From contig NZ_CP022548.1 of the NCBI RefSeq assembly GCF_002776575.1, positions 62,001 through 126,000 of the forward strand: a stretch of 64,000 bases of DNA, written 5' to 3'. Both the position numbers and the translations under genes were made by a program. This DNA comes from Sphingorhabdus sp. YGSMI21. Its GTDB lineage: Bacteria; Pseudomonadota; Alphaproteobacteria; Sphingomonadales; Sphingomonadaceae. The notes under the pieces are model-generated. The model did not search any database, was not told the origin of the DNA, and saw nothing but the letters and a program-made list of their open reading frames with translations. Shown one piece after another: positions 1 to 9,161 of this stretch (the first letter of the stretch is position 1; every line of letters starts with the position of its first letter).

Positions 1-1
1 C

Positions 2-618
2 AACAGCCGCAATGGCTATGGCCGCAAGCGCGTCATCACCGATAGCAGCAAAATCGAGATCGAGGTGCCGCGCGACCGCGAGGGCAGCTTTGATCCGCAG
101 TTGATTGCTAAATACCAGCGCCGGTTCCCTGGTTTTGATGAGAAGATTATCTCAATGAATGCGCGCGGGATGAGCACACGAGAGATCACCGGGCATCTGC
201 GCGCCCTGTACGGCATCGACGTATCGCCTGACCTGATCTCGACTGTCACCGACGGCGAGCATCGCGCCGTGCCGGGGGCACGGGAAGACGCGCAGCGCTG
301 GAAGAAGTTACTGCCTGGCAGCAGCGGCCGCTTGATCCGGCCTATCCACTGGTGTTTTTCGACGCCATTCGCGTCAAGATCCGCGATGAAGGCATGGTTC
401 GCAGCAAAGCTATTCATATCGCGCTTGGCGTCCGCGCTGATGGCCGCAAAGAGGTTCTCGGCCTGTGGATTGAACAAAATGAAGGTGCCAAATTCTGGTT
501 GCGCGTTATGAACGAGCTTAAAAACCGGGGCACCGAGGATATCATGCTGGCAGTCGTTGATGGTCTCAAGGGCTTTCCCGATGCGATAACGGCGGTATTT
601 CCCGAAGCCGTCGTGCAG
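2..618 (+). pseudogene. IS256-family (mutator) transposase fragment, frameshifted
   Basis: Partial DDE transposase with both ends missing. The first part (2 to about 253) encodes [20 protein letters not shown] and a DLISTVTD stretch typical of IS256-family enzymes. The reading then continues in another frame from 298, giving [30 protein letters not shown] and VVDGLKGFPDAI. The frame change is caused by 44 nt at 254-297 that stand where about 6 nt are expected. The 3' end stops abruptly at VVQ, where the IS21-family left end begins. It cannot make an active transposase. Family assignment is from remembered motifs. Confidence 0.9.
254..297. repeat. Small insertion with stem-loop inside the IS256 fragment
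   Basis: About 38 extra nucleotides lie between the codons for VTD and LEEV of the transposase. The insert contains a perfect 7-bp inverted repeat CCGTGCC/GGCACGG with a GGG loop (268-284). It shifts the reading frame. It could be a small palindromic repeat element or a local rearrangement; I do not recognise it. Confidence 0.5.
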
Positions 619-736
619 TGAGAACGGCGGTGCAAAAGTCGGCCACGGTAGCGGCGGGATGAGCTTGCTGCGGGCGGTGTAAAAGTCGTCCACCTTTACC
701 CTTTCTGGCGACAGGGAGGGCGGGAGGATTTTTACT

Positions 737-2224
737 GTGTATTTATATCGGAAGGTTCGGCTGGCCTGTGCTGAGGGCATGAGCCAGCGGGAGGCAGCGC
801 GGCATTTCAACATCTCGCGCGACAGTGTAGCCAAGATGATGGCGTTCTCGGTTCCGCCGGGTTACCGGCGATCGGCACCGGTCAAGCGACCGAAGCTGGA
901 TGGCTTCACTGGGATTATCGACGGCTGGCTGGACGGCGATCTGGGGGTTCATCGCAAGCAGCGGCACACAGCGAAGCGGGTGTTCGACCGGCTCCGCGAT
1001 GAACACGGGTTCACCGGCGGCTACACGATCGTGAAGGACTACATGCGGGAGCGCGAACGGCGCGGTCGCGAGATGTTCGTGCCGCTGGTCCATCGGCCCG
1101 GCCATGCCCAGGCCGATTTCGGCGAGGCGGTTGTCATCATTGGCGGTGTCGAGCAGAAGGCGCATTTCTTCGTCATGGACCTGCCGCACAGTGATGCCTG
1201 CTTTGTGCGGGCCTATCCGGCGGCAACGGCGGAAGCCTGGGTTGATGGCCACGTCCACGCCTTCGCGTTCTTCGGCAAGGTGCCGATATCGATCCTCTAC
1301 GACAACGACCGCTGCCTGGTTGCGAAGATTCTTCCGAACGGAACGCGTAAGCGGGCCACGCTCTTCAGCGGGTTCCTGTCGCACTACCTGTTCCGCGATC
1401 GCTACGGCCGCCCCGGCAAGGGCAACGACAAGGGTAACGCGGAAGGGCTGGTCGGCTATTCCCGCCGCAACTTCATGGTACCGATCCCGCGGTTTGCGAG
1501 CTGGGAGGCGTTCAACGCCTATTTGGAGGAGCAGTGCCGCGAACGTCAGGCGGATGTCCTGCGGGGCCAGTCCGAGACGATCGGTCAACGCCTCGCGCGG
1601 GATCTGGCGGCGATGACCGGCCTTCCTGCGGCACCGTTCGATGCCTGTGACCAGGCAACCGGAAGGGTCAGTTCGCAGGCGCTGGTGCGCTACAAAACCA
1701 ACGATTACTCGGTACCGGTCGCTTACGGCCACCGCGACGTCTGGATCAGGGGCTATGTCGACGAGGTGGTTATTGGCTGCAGCGGCGAAGTCATCACACG
1801 CCATCCCCGCTGCTACGACCGCGAGGACATGGTCTTCGATCCGCTGCATTACCTTCCGCTGATCGAGCGCAAGATCAACGCCCTGGACCAAGCAGCTCCC
1901 TTGGCTGAATGGAGCCTGCCGCCCGAGTTCGCAACACTGCGCCGCCTGATGGAGGCGCGGATGATCAAGGCCGGACGCCGCGAGTACGTGCAGGTTTTGC
2001 GCCTGCTCGAGACCTTCGACATCGACGATCTGCATGCCGCCGTGAAGAAGGCCCTGCAATTGGGGGCAATTGGCTTTGATGCCGTCAAGCACCTTGTTCT
2101 CTGCCATGTCGAGAAACGGCCGCCGAAGCTCGACCTCGATGTCTATCCCTACCTGCCGCGCGCCAATGTCGAGACCACATCGGCCGCCAGCTACATGGCC
2201 CTGATGACGGAGCCGGCGGAATGA
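737..2224 (+). CDS. istA: IS21-family transposase IstA
   Basis: Catalyses cut and strand transfer of the IS21 element. The 495-aa product has an N-terminal helix-turn-helix (SQREAARHFNISRDSVAKMM, residues 16-35) followed by an rve-type DDE core: D127 in QADFGE, D189 in ILYDND and E236 in KGNAEGLVG. Length is normal for the family. The start is GTG at 737, about 118 bp inside the left end. The stop overlaps the istB start (ATGA at 2221-2224), so translation is coupled. No lesion is visible, so the element may be active. Confidence 0.95.
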   Translation: MYLYRKVRLACAEGMSQREAARHFNISRDSVAKMMAFSVPPGYRRSAPVKRPKLDGFTGIIDGWLDGDLGVHRKQRHTAKRVFDRLRDEHGFTGGYTIVKDYMRERERRGREMFVPLVHRPGHAQADFGEAVVIIGGVEQKAHFFVMDLPHSDACFVRAYPAATAEAWVDGHVHAFAFFGKVPISILYDNDRCLVAKILPNGTRKRATLFSGFLSHYLFRDRYGRPGKGNDKGNAEGLVGYSRRNFMVPIPRFASWEAFNAYLEEQCRERQADVLRGQSETIGQRLARDLAAMTGLPAAPFDACDQATGRVSSQALVRYKTNDYSVPVAYGHRDVWIRGYVDEVVIGCSGEVITRHPRCYDREDMVFDPLHYLPLIERKINALDQAAPLAEWSLPPEFATLRRLMEARMIKAGRREYVQVLRLLETFDIDDLHAAVKKALQLGAIGFDAVKHLVLCHVEKRPPKLDLDVYPYLPRANVETTSAASYMALMTEPAE

Positions 2225-2985
2225 CCGACGCGCCGAAGATCCTGCTGGCCGATCATCTGAAGACGCTGAAGCTGCCGACATTCCTGCGCGAGTATGAAAA
2301 GCTCGCGCGCCAGTGCGCCGCCGAGGGGCTGGATCATGTCCAGTTCCTGGGACGTCTGGTCGAGCTGGAGCTGATCGATCGCGAGCGCAGAATGATCGAA
2401 CGCCGTATCAAGGCCGCGAAATTCCCGGCCACCAAGAGCCTCGACAGCTTCGACTTCAAGGCGATCCCAAAGCTGAACAAGATGCAGGTGCTGGAACTGG
2501 CCCGCTGCGAATGGATCGACCGGCGCGAGAATGTCATCGCCCTTGGCCCGAGCGGCACAGGCAAGACCCATGTCGCCCTCGGACTTGGGCTGGCTGCCTG
2601 CCAGAAGGGCCTCTCGGTCAGCTTCACCACCGCCGCGACGCTGGTCAACGAGATGATGGAAGCCCGAGACGAGCGCCGTCTGCTCCGCCTGCAAAAGCAG
2701 CTGGCCGCGGTCAAGCTGCTCATCATCGACGAGTTGGGCTTTGTGCCATTGTCCAAGACCGGTGCAGAGCTCTTGTTCGAACTGATCTCGCAGCGCTATG
2801 AGCGCGGCTCCACGATGATAACCAGCAATTTGCCATTCGACGAATGGACCGAAACCTTCGGCACCGAACGTCTGACCGGAGCACTGCTCGATCGGCTGAC
2901 CCACCACGTCAACATCCTCGAGATGAATGGCGACAGCTATCGACTCGGCCAAAGCCGTGCCCGGAAGGCAAAAGCCGCCACCTGA
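2221..2985 (+). CDS. istB: IS21-family helper ATPase IstB
   Basis: A DnaC/DnaA-like AAA+ ATPase of 254 aa that remodels target DNA and licenses IstA. Walker A is GPSGTGKTH (residues 109-117) and Walker B is LLIIDELGF with D170-E171; an N-terminal helical domain precedes them. It starts within the istA stop (ATGA). Length and motifs are those of intact IstB proteins. About 165 bp of element end follow the stop, holding the right-end repeats. Confidence 0.95.
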   Translation: MTDAPKILLADHLKTLKLPTFLREYEKLARQCAAEGLDHVQFLGRLVELELIDRERRMIERRIKAAKFPATKSLDSFDFKAIPKLNKMQVLELARCEWIDRRENVIALGPSGTGKTHVALGLGLAACQKGLSVSFTTAATLVNEMMEARDERRLLRLQKQLAAVKLLIIDELGFVPLSKTGAELLFELISQRYERGSTMITSNLPFDEWTETFGTERLTGALLDRLTHHVNILEMNGDSYRLGQSRARKAKAAT

Positions 2986-3152
2986 TCCAGCCAATCCAGA
3001 TTTGGCCCTGACGGGCCAAAGCGGCCAGTCAACCGCCAGCTATTTGGGGAGCGCGGCTGACTGGCCGCCGCCATTTTGCACCCATCACGCTCAACCAAAA
3101 ACTGGTCTACTTTTGCGCCGCCATATGGCCTGATTTTACTCCGCCGTTGACA

Positions 3153-4555
3153 ATCGCCAAGCCATATTGAAAAAAGAAACGTCCGACTATCCCTTCCATA
3201 AAGGCAATAGGCACAAACACTGCCAACGTGGCAAATGTCCCGGCAAGCACCGCCAATGCGACCCGCTTGGTTGCTATTGGTGCGGCCTCCATTGGATCAG
3301 CACCTTCATCGACATCGCTTTGCACGGCTTCAACAACGACGATAGCGTCATCAACAAGCAATCCAATCGCGACCGTCAGCGCCAATAATGTCATGAAATT
3401 AAGCGTAAAATCGAAGGCAGCAAAGGCAGCGAACGTGGCAATAACGGAAGTCGGGATGGCCAGCATAACGATAAAAGTTGCCCGCCAGCTGAGCAGAAAA
3501 AAGAACGTGACAAAAACAACCAATACCACCGCGATCATCAAATCAAACAGGACATCACCAATGGCCGATTCGATAAATCTCGCGGTCTCTCTCGTGACAA
3601 CAATTTCAACTCCGCTCGGTAGCTGGCCCTTGATTTGCTCTATCTCCGCTTTGATTGCCCTGGTCATTGCAACCGTATTACTTCCAGATTGCTTGCGAAC
3701 CTCAAGGACAACTCCAGGGCGACCATTCAACTGGGCATAGCTGGTTTCATCCTCGACCGAGTCTTCCACGCGCCCGATATCGCGGACCCGTGTGACCTGT
3801 CCGTTGGGCCGATAAGCTACCGCGAGATTGCCAAATTCCGAGGCTGTATTGGCTTCCGCCAATGTTCTGGTTCCATATTGCTTACTGCGACCATCAATCT
3901 CAAGACGGCCGCCCGGCAACTCGGCATTTTCGTTTCTCAATGCCGTTATAACATTATCCGCACTAACGGCGCTCGAACGCATCTTTGCAGGATCAAGCCA
4001 GACCCGCATTTCTCTTTCCCGCCCACCTACAATTGAGATAGAACCTACACCGCGAATACGCTGAAGCCTCTCTTTAACGACCTCATCTGCAAAGACTGTA
4101 AGTTCTCGGACCGGCGCATCTCCTGCTATCAGCAGCGACAATATCGGCGCTGCGTCCGGATCAAGCTTTTCGACAATAGGCGCGTCCGATTCTTCCGGCA
4201 AATTGCTTAATATGCTGGCCACCCGGTCCCTGACATCCTGAGCCTTCACATCGGCATCTTCCGACAACTCAAACTCCAACACCACCTGACTGACGCCTTC
4301 GGCGCTGACTGAGCGCATTTGCCGAATGCCCGAAACGCTGTTGACCTCTTCCTCGATAACGTCGGTTATTTCAGTCTCAATCGTATCTGGAGACGCACCG
4401 GGCAAAGTCGTTGTTATCGAAACATAAGGAAATTCGATTTTGGGGAACAGATCAACACCTAATCTCCCAAAACTCAACAGGCCCAGAACGACTAGCGAAG
4501 CAATCACCATTGTCGCGAAAACGGGACGCCGGATCGAGACATCAGAAATCCACAT
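3153..4555 (-). pseudogene. RND efflux inner-membrane transporter, truncated by IS21
   Basis: The N-terminal 467 residues of an AcrB/MexF-type proton-driven multidrug transporter: start MWISDVSIRRPVFATMV, first transmembrane helix, periplasmic domain, then several membrane helices (LMIAVVLVVFVTFFFLL, TLLALTVAIGLLVDDAIVVVE). RND pumps normally run to about 1000 residues. Here the gene is cut after FFFQYGLAI by the IS21 right end, and the last codons of the open frame come from the IS. It lies 4 bp downstream of the membrane-fusion gene in the same direction. The product would lack the second half of the pump and is very probably non-functional. Confidence 0.93.
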
Positions 4556-4559
4556 CAGC

Positions 4560-5679
4560 TTACCGTGCAGACTTTCTTTGCTTGCGCTCTACTTTTTGCC
4601 CATCGCGCAAAGTGGATGGTGGGTTTTGGATGATTTTTTCGCCGCTCTGAACGCCTTGGGTGACCTTGACCCGTTCGAAATCTATGCTTTCGACCTTTAC
4701 ATCCCTTTGGCGTGCAATACCATTCTCGAACAGGAATATATATGCGGCCGCGCTATCACCTTTGACAGCCGATTTAGGAAGAATAATTGCAGATTCTGGC
4801 GGCGTCTCGATTAGCGCCCGCACACCAAGTCCGCTACTGATCCGATAGTTCGGGTTTCTTATCAGGCAATCGCAATTCGACCGTCCGGGATTCCGGGTCA
4901 ACCCGGTCATTGATGATGAACACAAAGCTGTCGAAAGGCTCATCAAAGCCATCAATATAAACCTTTGCCTTCTGGTTGAGCTTGAAATCATCAACCCGGG
5001 CCTGCGGAGCACTGACGATTGCTGCTACTATTTCTAATTCCTGTAGTTGCAAGGCTGCGGATTGTTCACCCATCGAAAAGCGATTGTTGAGATAGGACCC
5101 CTCGTCGACCAATCTGGCTGTAACGACGCCGTTATATGGAGCGCGGGCAACAGTATCGCGCAGCGCTTGTTTGGCCGTGGCCAGTAGCGATTGCGATTGA
5201 GAAACCTGCGCTTTCGCGACGATCAAGTCTGTTTCAACCCTTTCGACCTGTGCTTTCGATACAAAACCTCGCGGGGCAAGCGCAATTACGCGGTCATATT
5301 GGCGCTGGGCCTGTGTCGCCTGTGCTTCCGTCAGGCGTAGCGCCGCTGATGCTTCCGCGACGCGTCTTTTATAATCTGCTTGCCTGATCTGGAACAGCGC
5401 TTGGCCCTTCTTCACCCGGTCACCGACCGTCACAAACATGGTTTCGAGCGGTCCTTCGACGAGAGCGCCAATTGCGCTGCTTTGCTTGGCCGCAATCGTG
5501 CCAAAAACCTCTACGGGCTCGGCTAAAGGTTCGGATTTGGCTGTTAAAAAGTCTACTTCGAATGTCGCGCTTTTATGAATGTCATCATCATTGGCATTCT
5601 CGGTATCTTCGCTCGCGCAGCCCGAAACCAAGCCCAACATGACTAGAGACAAGAGCATTATGACTTTTTTGACAACCAT
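4560..5679 (-). pseudogene. RND membrane-fusion (periplasmic adaptor) lipoprotein, frameshifted
   Basis: A HlyD/AcrA-type adaptor linking an RND pump to an outer-membrane channel. It has a lipoprotein signal with lipobox LVSGC (Cys21), biotinyl-lipoyl-like half motifs (AIGALVEGPLETMFVTVGDR), a coiled-coil hairpin (EASAALRLTEAQATQAQRQY) and a beta-barrel region. The frame ends early at LPDKKPELSDQ; the C-terminal part (SGLGVRALIETPPES to the end) continues in another frame. Reading GAT AAG AAC CCG AAC TAT instead of GAT AAG AAA CCC GAA CTA restores it, so one extra A (T on the plus strand, 4855-4857) explains the break. This could be a mutation or a sequencing error. Confidence 0.88.
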
Positions 5680-6081
5680 CTACGTGCTCAAATATGTCCC
5701 GCGACCGCTAGCCACCAAGCGATCATCATCGTCGATAATGCGCGTGTCTGCGGTGCTTATGGTTTTTCCAAGCTTCACGACCTGCCCAAATGCAAGAAGC
5801 GGGCCGTTGGTGGCTGCCCGATGATAATCTACCCTCATATCCACGGTCGCCTTGGCAATACCCCCTGCAGCAATAATGGCATAAAGCCCGGTCAAATCGA
5901 TCAGAGACGCCAATATGCCGCCATGCACGGCCCCAATCACGGGATTAGATACAAGTTCGTCCCGCCACGGCATTTCCAGTTCCAAATGATCGTTGTTTTG
6001 CTGAATAATTTTCAGACCCAACCAGCGATGGAAAGGCGCAATCTGCATTATGTCAGCAAGATTTTCGGTATTATATTTCAT
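5680..6081 (-). CDS. PaaI-type hotdog thioesterase
   Basis: A single-hotdog acyl-CoA thioesterase of 133 aa. The signature HGGILASLIDLTG begins at H53 and is preceded by NPVIGAV, as in PaaI/YbgC-like enzymes that hydrolyse aryl- or acyl-CoA. The start is ATG at 6081 (MKYNTENLADIM), which overlaps the TGA of the upstream hydrolase (ATGA). Its own stop abuts the adaptor start at 5679. The four genes therefore form one operon. Substrate unknown. Confidence 0.85.
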   Translation of the reverse strand: MKYNTENLADIMQIAPFHRWLGLKIIQQNNDHLELEMPWRDELVSNPVIGAVHGGILASLIDLTGLYAIIAAGGIAKATVDMRVDYHRAATNGPLLAFGQVVKLGKTISTADTRIIDDDDRLVASGRGTYLST

Positions 6082-6962
6082 GCTGCGGCACCGCGACTGT
6101 GGGTCGCATTCAAGAAGGATATTATCGCCGAGCAAAACGCATCGTTGCGGTCACCAACAACCATATGGCTAGCGTCTGCAATGTCGGTTAAAAGCGCGCT
6201 AGGAACCAGCGTTTGGAAATGAGCTACGGCCTCTTCAGACACCATGTCGCTGGAACCTCCGCGTATGAGATGAACTGGCAGTGTCAACTTCGCGGCTGCC
6301 GCACTTAACCTGTCAAAACCATTGTCTTTTGCTTCGATAGAGTTGTCGCGAGTATGCGTCACGTGGTGAATAAAATTGGGGTCCCAATGCCAATAATATC
6401 GCCCGTCTTCCCGTTTACGTAAATATCGATCAAGCTTGCCTGTGCCGGTGCGTTTCTCTCGCTGCGGCATGTACTCGGCGATAATTCTGGCAGCTTCTTC
6501 TGGGGAGGAAAATCCATCTGTCATGTGGGCCTGCATGAACCCGACCACTCTCGACACTCCGACGGCTTCCATCTTCGGCGCGATATCAACCAGTGTCAGC
6601 GACCTAAAGCTAGTGGGAGCCAGTTCACCGGCCGCAATCATGCCCGCGATTCCGCCCAGTGATGCTCCCACTAACGCTGGAGGATTACTTAGCTGCTTGG
6701 AAATAGCGATTAGATCACGCGCAAAATCGCGCATATCGTAAGCGCCATCTGATGCCCATTCACTGTCCCCATGACCACGCATGTCAAGGGCCGTCGCGCG
6801 GTAACCAGCGTTGGCGAGTTCATCCAGCACCTTCGCCCAGGCATGACGGGTTTGTCCGCCACCATGCGCAAGCATTACCGGAAAGCCGGTTTTTGGCCCA
6901 GTCGTGCTTGCCGTGATCTGCAAGCCGTTGTGACCGGCCAAGATACTCTCTTCATGATCCAT
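6078..6962 (-). CDS. Alpha/beta-hydrolase
   Basis: A 294-aa soluble alpha/beta-hydrolase. Visible elements are the oxyanion-hole loop HGGGQT (residues 33-38), RGHGDS, the nucleophile elbow GASLGG with Ser101, and a C-terminal DASHMV supplying the catalytic His. Length fits esterases, epoxide hydrolases and meta-cleavage hydrolases; the sequence does not decide among them. It is the first gene of the minus-strand operon (hydrolase, thioesterase, adaptor, RND) and is divergent from marR, suggesting MarR-controlled response to a small aromatic or ester compound. Confidence 0.85.
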   Translation of the reverse strand: MDHEESILAGHNGLQITASTTGPKTGFPVMLAHGGGQTRHAWAKVLDELANAGYRATALDMRGHGDSEWASDGAYDMRDFARDLIAISKQLSNPPALVGASLGGIAGMIAAGELAPTSFRSLTLVDIAPKMEAVGVSRVVGFMQAHMTDGFSSPEEAARIIAEYMPQREKRTGTGKLDRYLRKREDGRYYWHWDPNFIHHVTHTRDNSIEAKDNGFDRLSAAAAKLTLPVHLIRGGSSDMVSEEAVAHFQTLVPSALLTDIADASHMVVGDRNDAFCSAIISFLNATHSRGAAA

Positions 6963-7026
6963 ACCGATTTTATAGGCTGTATAGTGACAGACAGTAAAGG
7001 GCTTTATATTATATTAAATTGATGAT
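6963..7026. promoter_or_regulatory. Divergent promoter region with inverted repeat (MarR operator candidate)
   Basis: A 64-bp AT-rich gap between divergent hydrolase and marR genes. An inverted repeat ATAGTGAC (6981-6988) / GTCACTAT (7030-7037) brackets an AT-only stretch (TTTATATTATATTAAATT). Divergent placement is the usual geometry for MarR autoregulation. The operator call is inference from position and symmetry. Confidence 0.5.
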
Positions 7027-7512
7027 ATGGTCACTATCATGACAACGGAAACAGCTATAATGAGTGCCAACGCGCAGGACGGCTTCCTCAACGAGACCGA
7101 TGAGTTTGCGTTTTTGCTGGAGGAAGTACCGCGAGTTCTGCGCAAGACATTTGATGAATCCATTGCCCAGTTCGGCTTGTCCCGCACACAGTGGAGAACA
7201 TTGGCCTATCTGATCAAGACCGAGGGAATGACGCAAACCGAGTTGGCAAATTGCCTTGAGCTGGAACGCGCTACGATCGGATTAACGATTGATCATCTTG
7301 AAAAACTGAGATTTGTCGAACGCCGGTCCGCAGAAGGCGACCGGCGCGTCTGGCGGATATTCCTGCGTCCAAAGGTAATCGATATCATTCCACAACTTCG
7401 GAAAGAGGCTAACGCCGTTTATAAAAAGATGTTCAAAGGCGTTTCCAACGCAGACGTGGCCATCATCCGAACCGCGATGGAAAAAATGGTTGGGAATCTA
7501 AGGGAATGTTGA
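7027..7512 (+). CDS. MarR-family transcriptional regulator
   Basis: A 161-aa winged helix-turn-helix regulator. The core MTQTELANCLELERATIGLT, then a LEKLRFVERR segment and GDRRVWRIFLRP wing, matches MarR. Flanking helices would form the dimer interface. Three in-frame starts exist (7027, 7039, 7060); none has a strong ribosome-binding site. Divergent from the hydrolase operon, which it probably represses until a phenolic or CoA-linked ligand binds. A strong terminator follows. Confidence 0.9.
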   Translation: MVTIMTTETAIMSANAQDGFLNETDEFAFLLEEVPRVLRKTFDESIAQFGLSRTQWRTLAYLIKTEGMTQTELANCLELERATIGLTIDHLEKLRFVERRSAEGDRRVWRIFLRPKVIDIIPQLRKEANAVYKKMFKGVSNADVAIIRTAMEKMVGNLREC

Positions 7513-7570
7513 GTGTTTAATCTCCCAAAATTTTAGCGAGTTCTGATCCTTCTCTCCCGTTGGATCAGCT

Positions 7571-7607
7571 GGAGCGAGTGGCTGGGGCCACTCGCTCCCT
7601 TTTTTTT
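7571..7607 (+). terminator. Rho-independent terminator after marR
   Basis: A perfect 12-bp stem GGAGCGAGTGGC (7571-7582) / GCCACTCGCTCC (7587-7598) with a 4-nt loop, followed by eight T at 7600-7607. It lies 58 bp after the marR stop. Confidence 0.95.
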
Positions 7608-7689
7608 GCAGTCCAGGCCAATTAATTTAATAATTATCGGACGGTGAATTATACCGTTGATACCTGCCGGGACACCAATCAAATATGCG

Positions 7690-8535
7690 CTAGCGCACAA
7701 AAGTTGCTATCGCTGTGGCTAGCGGTTTCTCTGGTTCATGGAAACAGCTGGCGCGGACAAAGCTCGCGGCTTTGCCTTCACGTTCAAAACAACTGTTCGT
7801 GAATAGATCGCGCGAACCTACGGCTGGACGCAAATAACGAATGTCAATTGACTCTAGCTGCTGGCCGATCGAACTTTCACCGCCTGCCACACGGCCCTGG
7901 CATGCAGACATCAGCGCCGCAGCAACGGCGCCGCCATGGACAATATTTCCGCTTTCCCATCCCAAAACGGCCCGATTTCCTGCTGCAATTTGTGGAGAGT
8001 CTGGTGCGCCCGATAAACCCAAACTGGTGCTCATTGGTCCGGGCATTGCTTGAGGACTGAAATCACCGATCAAATTATAGTCGGCCGGAGCGCCCCCCGG
8101 GAAGCTCCCCAAACGAAACAGGCCTGTTGCTGTTCCGACGATATCTTTGGACGAGTTGGTTACACTGCCTGTTACAGTGGCAGATGTTTTCCCAACCATC
8201 ACCGCTTCGGCGGTCAACGTCAATTCATCCCCCATCGAAGATCCTGATAAAAGTCCGATCCGCAAATCAAAAGTTGAAATTCCGATTTCAGCCGCAATCA
8301 GTCCTTTCAACGATTGGGACAATCCTTGATCGATAAAGCCCATGAGTGCCAGCGGATCAAGGTTTGGATTTCCCGGTGCTTTGGCAATCCGCCTATTGGC
8401 TTTCATTCGACTGATCGAACGCCCGCTGCTGCATTCCAGCAACTCCATGCCGAGCGTCAATTGATAGGGGGTTACAAGTCGAACCCGCATTTTCTCACCC
8501 GTCTGTCCATCTGGCTTGATTGCGCAGTCATCCAT
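7690..8535 (-). CDS. Double-hotdog PaaI-like thioesterase family protein
   Basis: A 281-aa protein with two hotdog-like halves. The first is around DPLALMGFIDQGLSQSL, followed by the sheet region ELTLTAEAVMVGKTSATVTG. The second has GWESGNIVHGGAVAAALMSA and DIRYLRPAVGSRDL. This duplicated arrangement is known in acyl-CoA thioesterases of lipid and aromatic catabolism. It is separate from the hydrolase operon and faces the marR terminator. Substrate not predictable; a link to the nearby alkane pathway is only positional. Confidence 0.75.
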   Translation of the reverse strand: MDDCAIKPDGQTGEKMRVRLVTPYQLTLGMELLECSSGRSISRMKANRRIAKAPGNPNLDPLALMGFIDQGLSQSLKGLIAAEIGISTFDLRIGLLSGSSMGDELTLTAEAVMVGKTSATVTGSVTNSSKDIVGTATGLFRLGSFPGGAPADYNLIGDFSPQAMPGPMSTSLGLSGAPDSPQIAAGNRAVLGWESGNIVHGGAVAAALMSACQGRVAGGESSIGQQLESIDIRYLRPAVGSRDLFTNSCFEREGKAASFVRASCFHEPEKPLATAIATFVR

Positions 8536-9161
8536 TTAACTTCCAATAAGGCATACTCAAAATTCCTTAGTTAGGCGTAAATTGCAAACAAACGACTCCG
8601 TTCGCCGGAGACGCGAAAATTGATGCCCGCAAAACCCGAACGGTGCAAGGTCATCATGATCTTGGGGAATGAGGTCCGATGATTGCTTTTACAATTCTGG
8701 CCAACATCCCCTTTGTCATTTGGTCATGTTAAACTAGCAGGGCAACGTTGAGAGGCGTAGGCAGCGTTGCGCGCGTCGCGCATTAGATATTCACCGTTGC
8801 GTCGATGCCATATGCGCGCGGTGTGTACATCGGGTGTCTGGGGAGACACTCTCTACCTGCGATTATAGCCTTTCCCGAAGCGCTTCATAGGGCGTTTGGC
8901 AAAACCAAAGACTCTTGTCTCGGCTTCGTCGCGCTCGCCTCATTCTTATTTGCGCCTCCTAAGCCGGTACAATCCTATCCCGCGGCTCCTCAGAGGCGCT
9001 CCTTAACGGCCTATCCAATCGAAAAACGCCTAAAACTACCCGATCAGGTAGTTGAATACCCCTCATATGCCTGTCTACTTGTTGCAGATAGGAATCGGAC
9101 ACGAAATTCGAAAAAGTCCGATCCATTTATGGACTAGGGATGCATTTGAAAGGTAGAACGG
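8536..9161. promoter_or_regulatory. Intergenic region upstream of alkB with dyad (AlkS operator candidate)
   Basis: A 626-bp non-coding stretch between a minus-strand thioesterase and alkB; I see no convincing gene. A perfect dyad AACTACC-CGATCA-GGTAGTT lies at 9034-9053, 108 bp before the alkB start, with a TTGAAT hexamer overlapping its right edge (9052-9057). AlkS-type activators bind dyads upstream of the alkB promoter in known systems, so this is the best operator candidate. The ribosome-binding site AAGGTAG precedes alkB. Confidence 0.45.

Larger units (their letters stand above)
619..3152 (+). mobile_element. IS21-family insertion sequence, complete
   Basis: A 2534-bp element with istA and istB. 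The left end starts TGAGAACGGCGGTGCAAAAG at 619. The right end at 3152, read inverted, starts TGTCAACGGCGGAGTAAAAT, so the ends are imperfect inverted repeats beginning with TG. Each end carries a second inner copy of the GGCGG-TGTAAAAGT motif (675-697 and near 3105-3125), the multiple terminal repeats usual for IS21. The left flank is IS256 DNA and the right flank is an RND gene, with no target duplication (GTGCAG against ATCGCC). This junction is therefore not a simple insertion; deletion or recombination followed. Confidence 0.93.

Noticed and set aside
8805..9137. 110-codon plus-strand frame upstream of alkB
   Set aside because: No ribosome-binding site, unlikely composition, and it covers the promoter/operator region; I treat it as non-coding.
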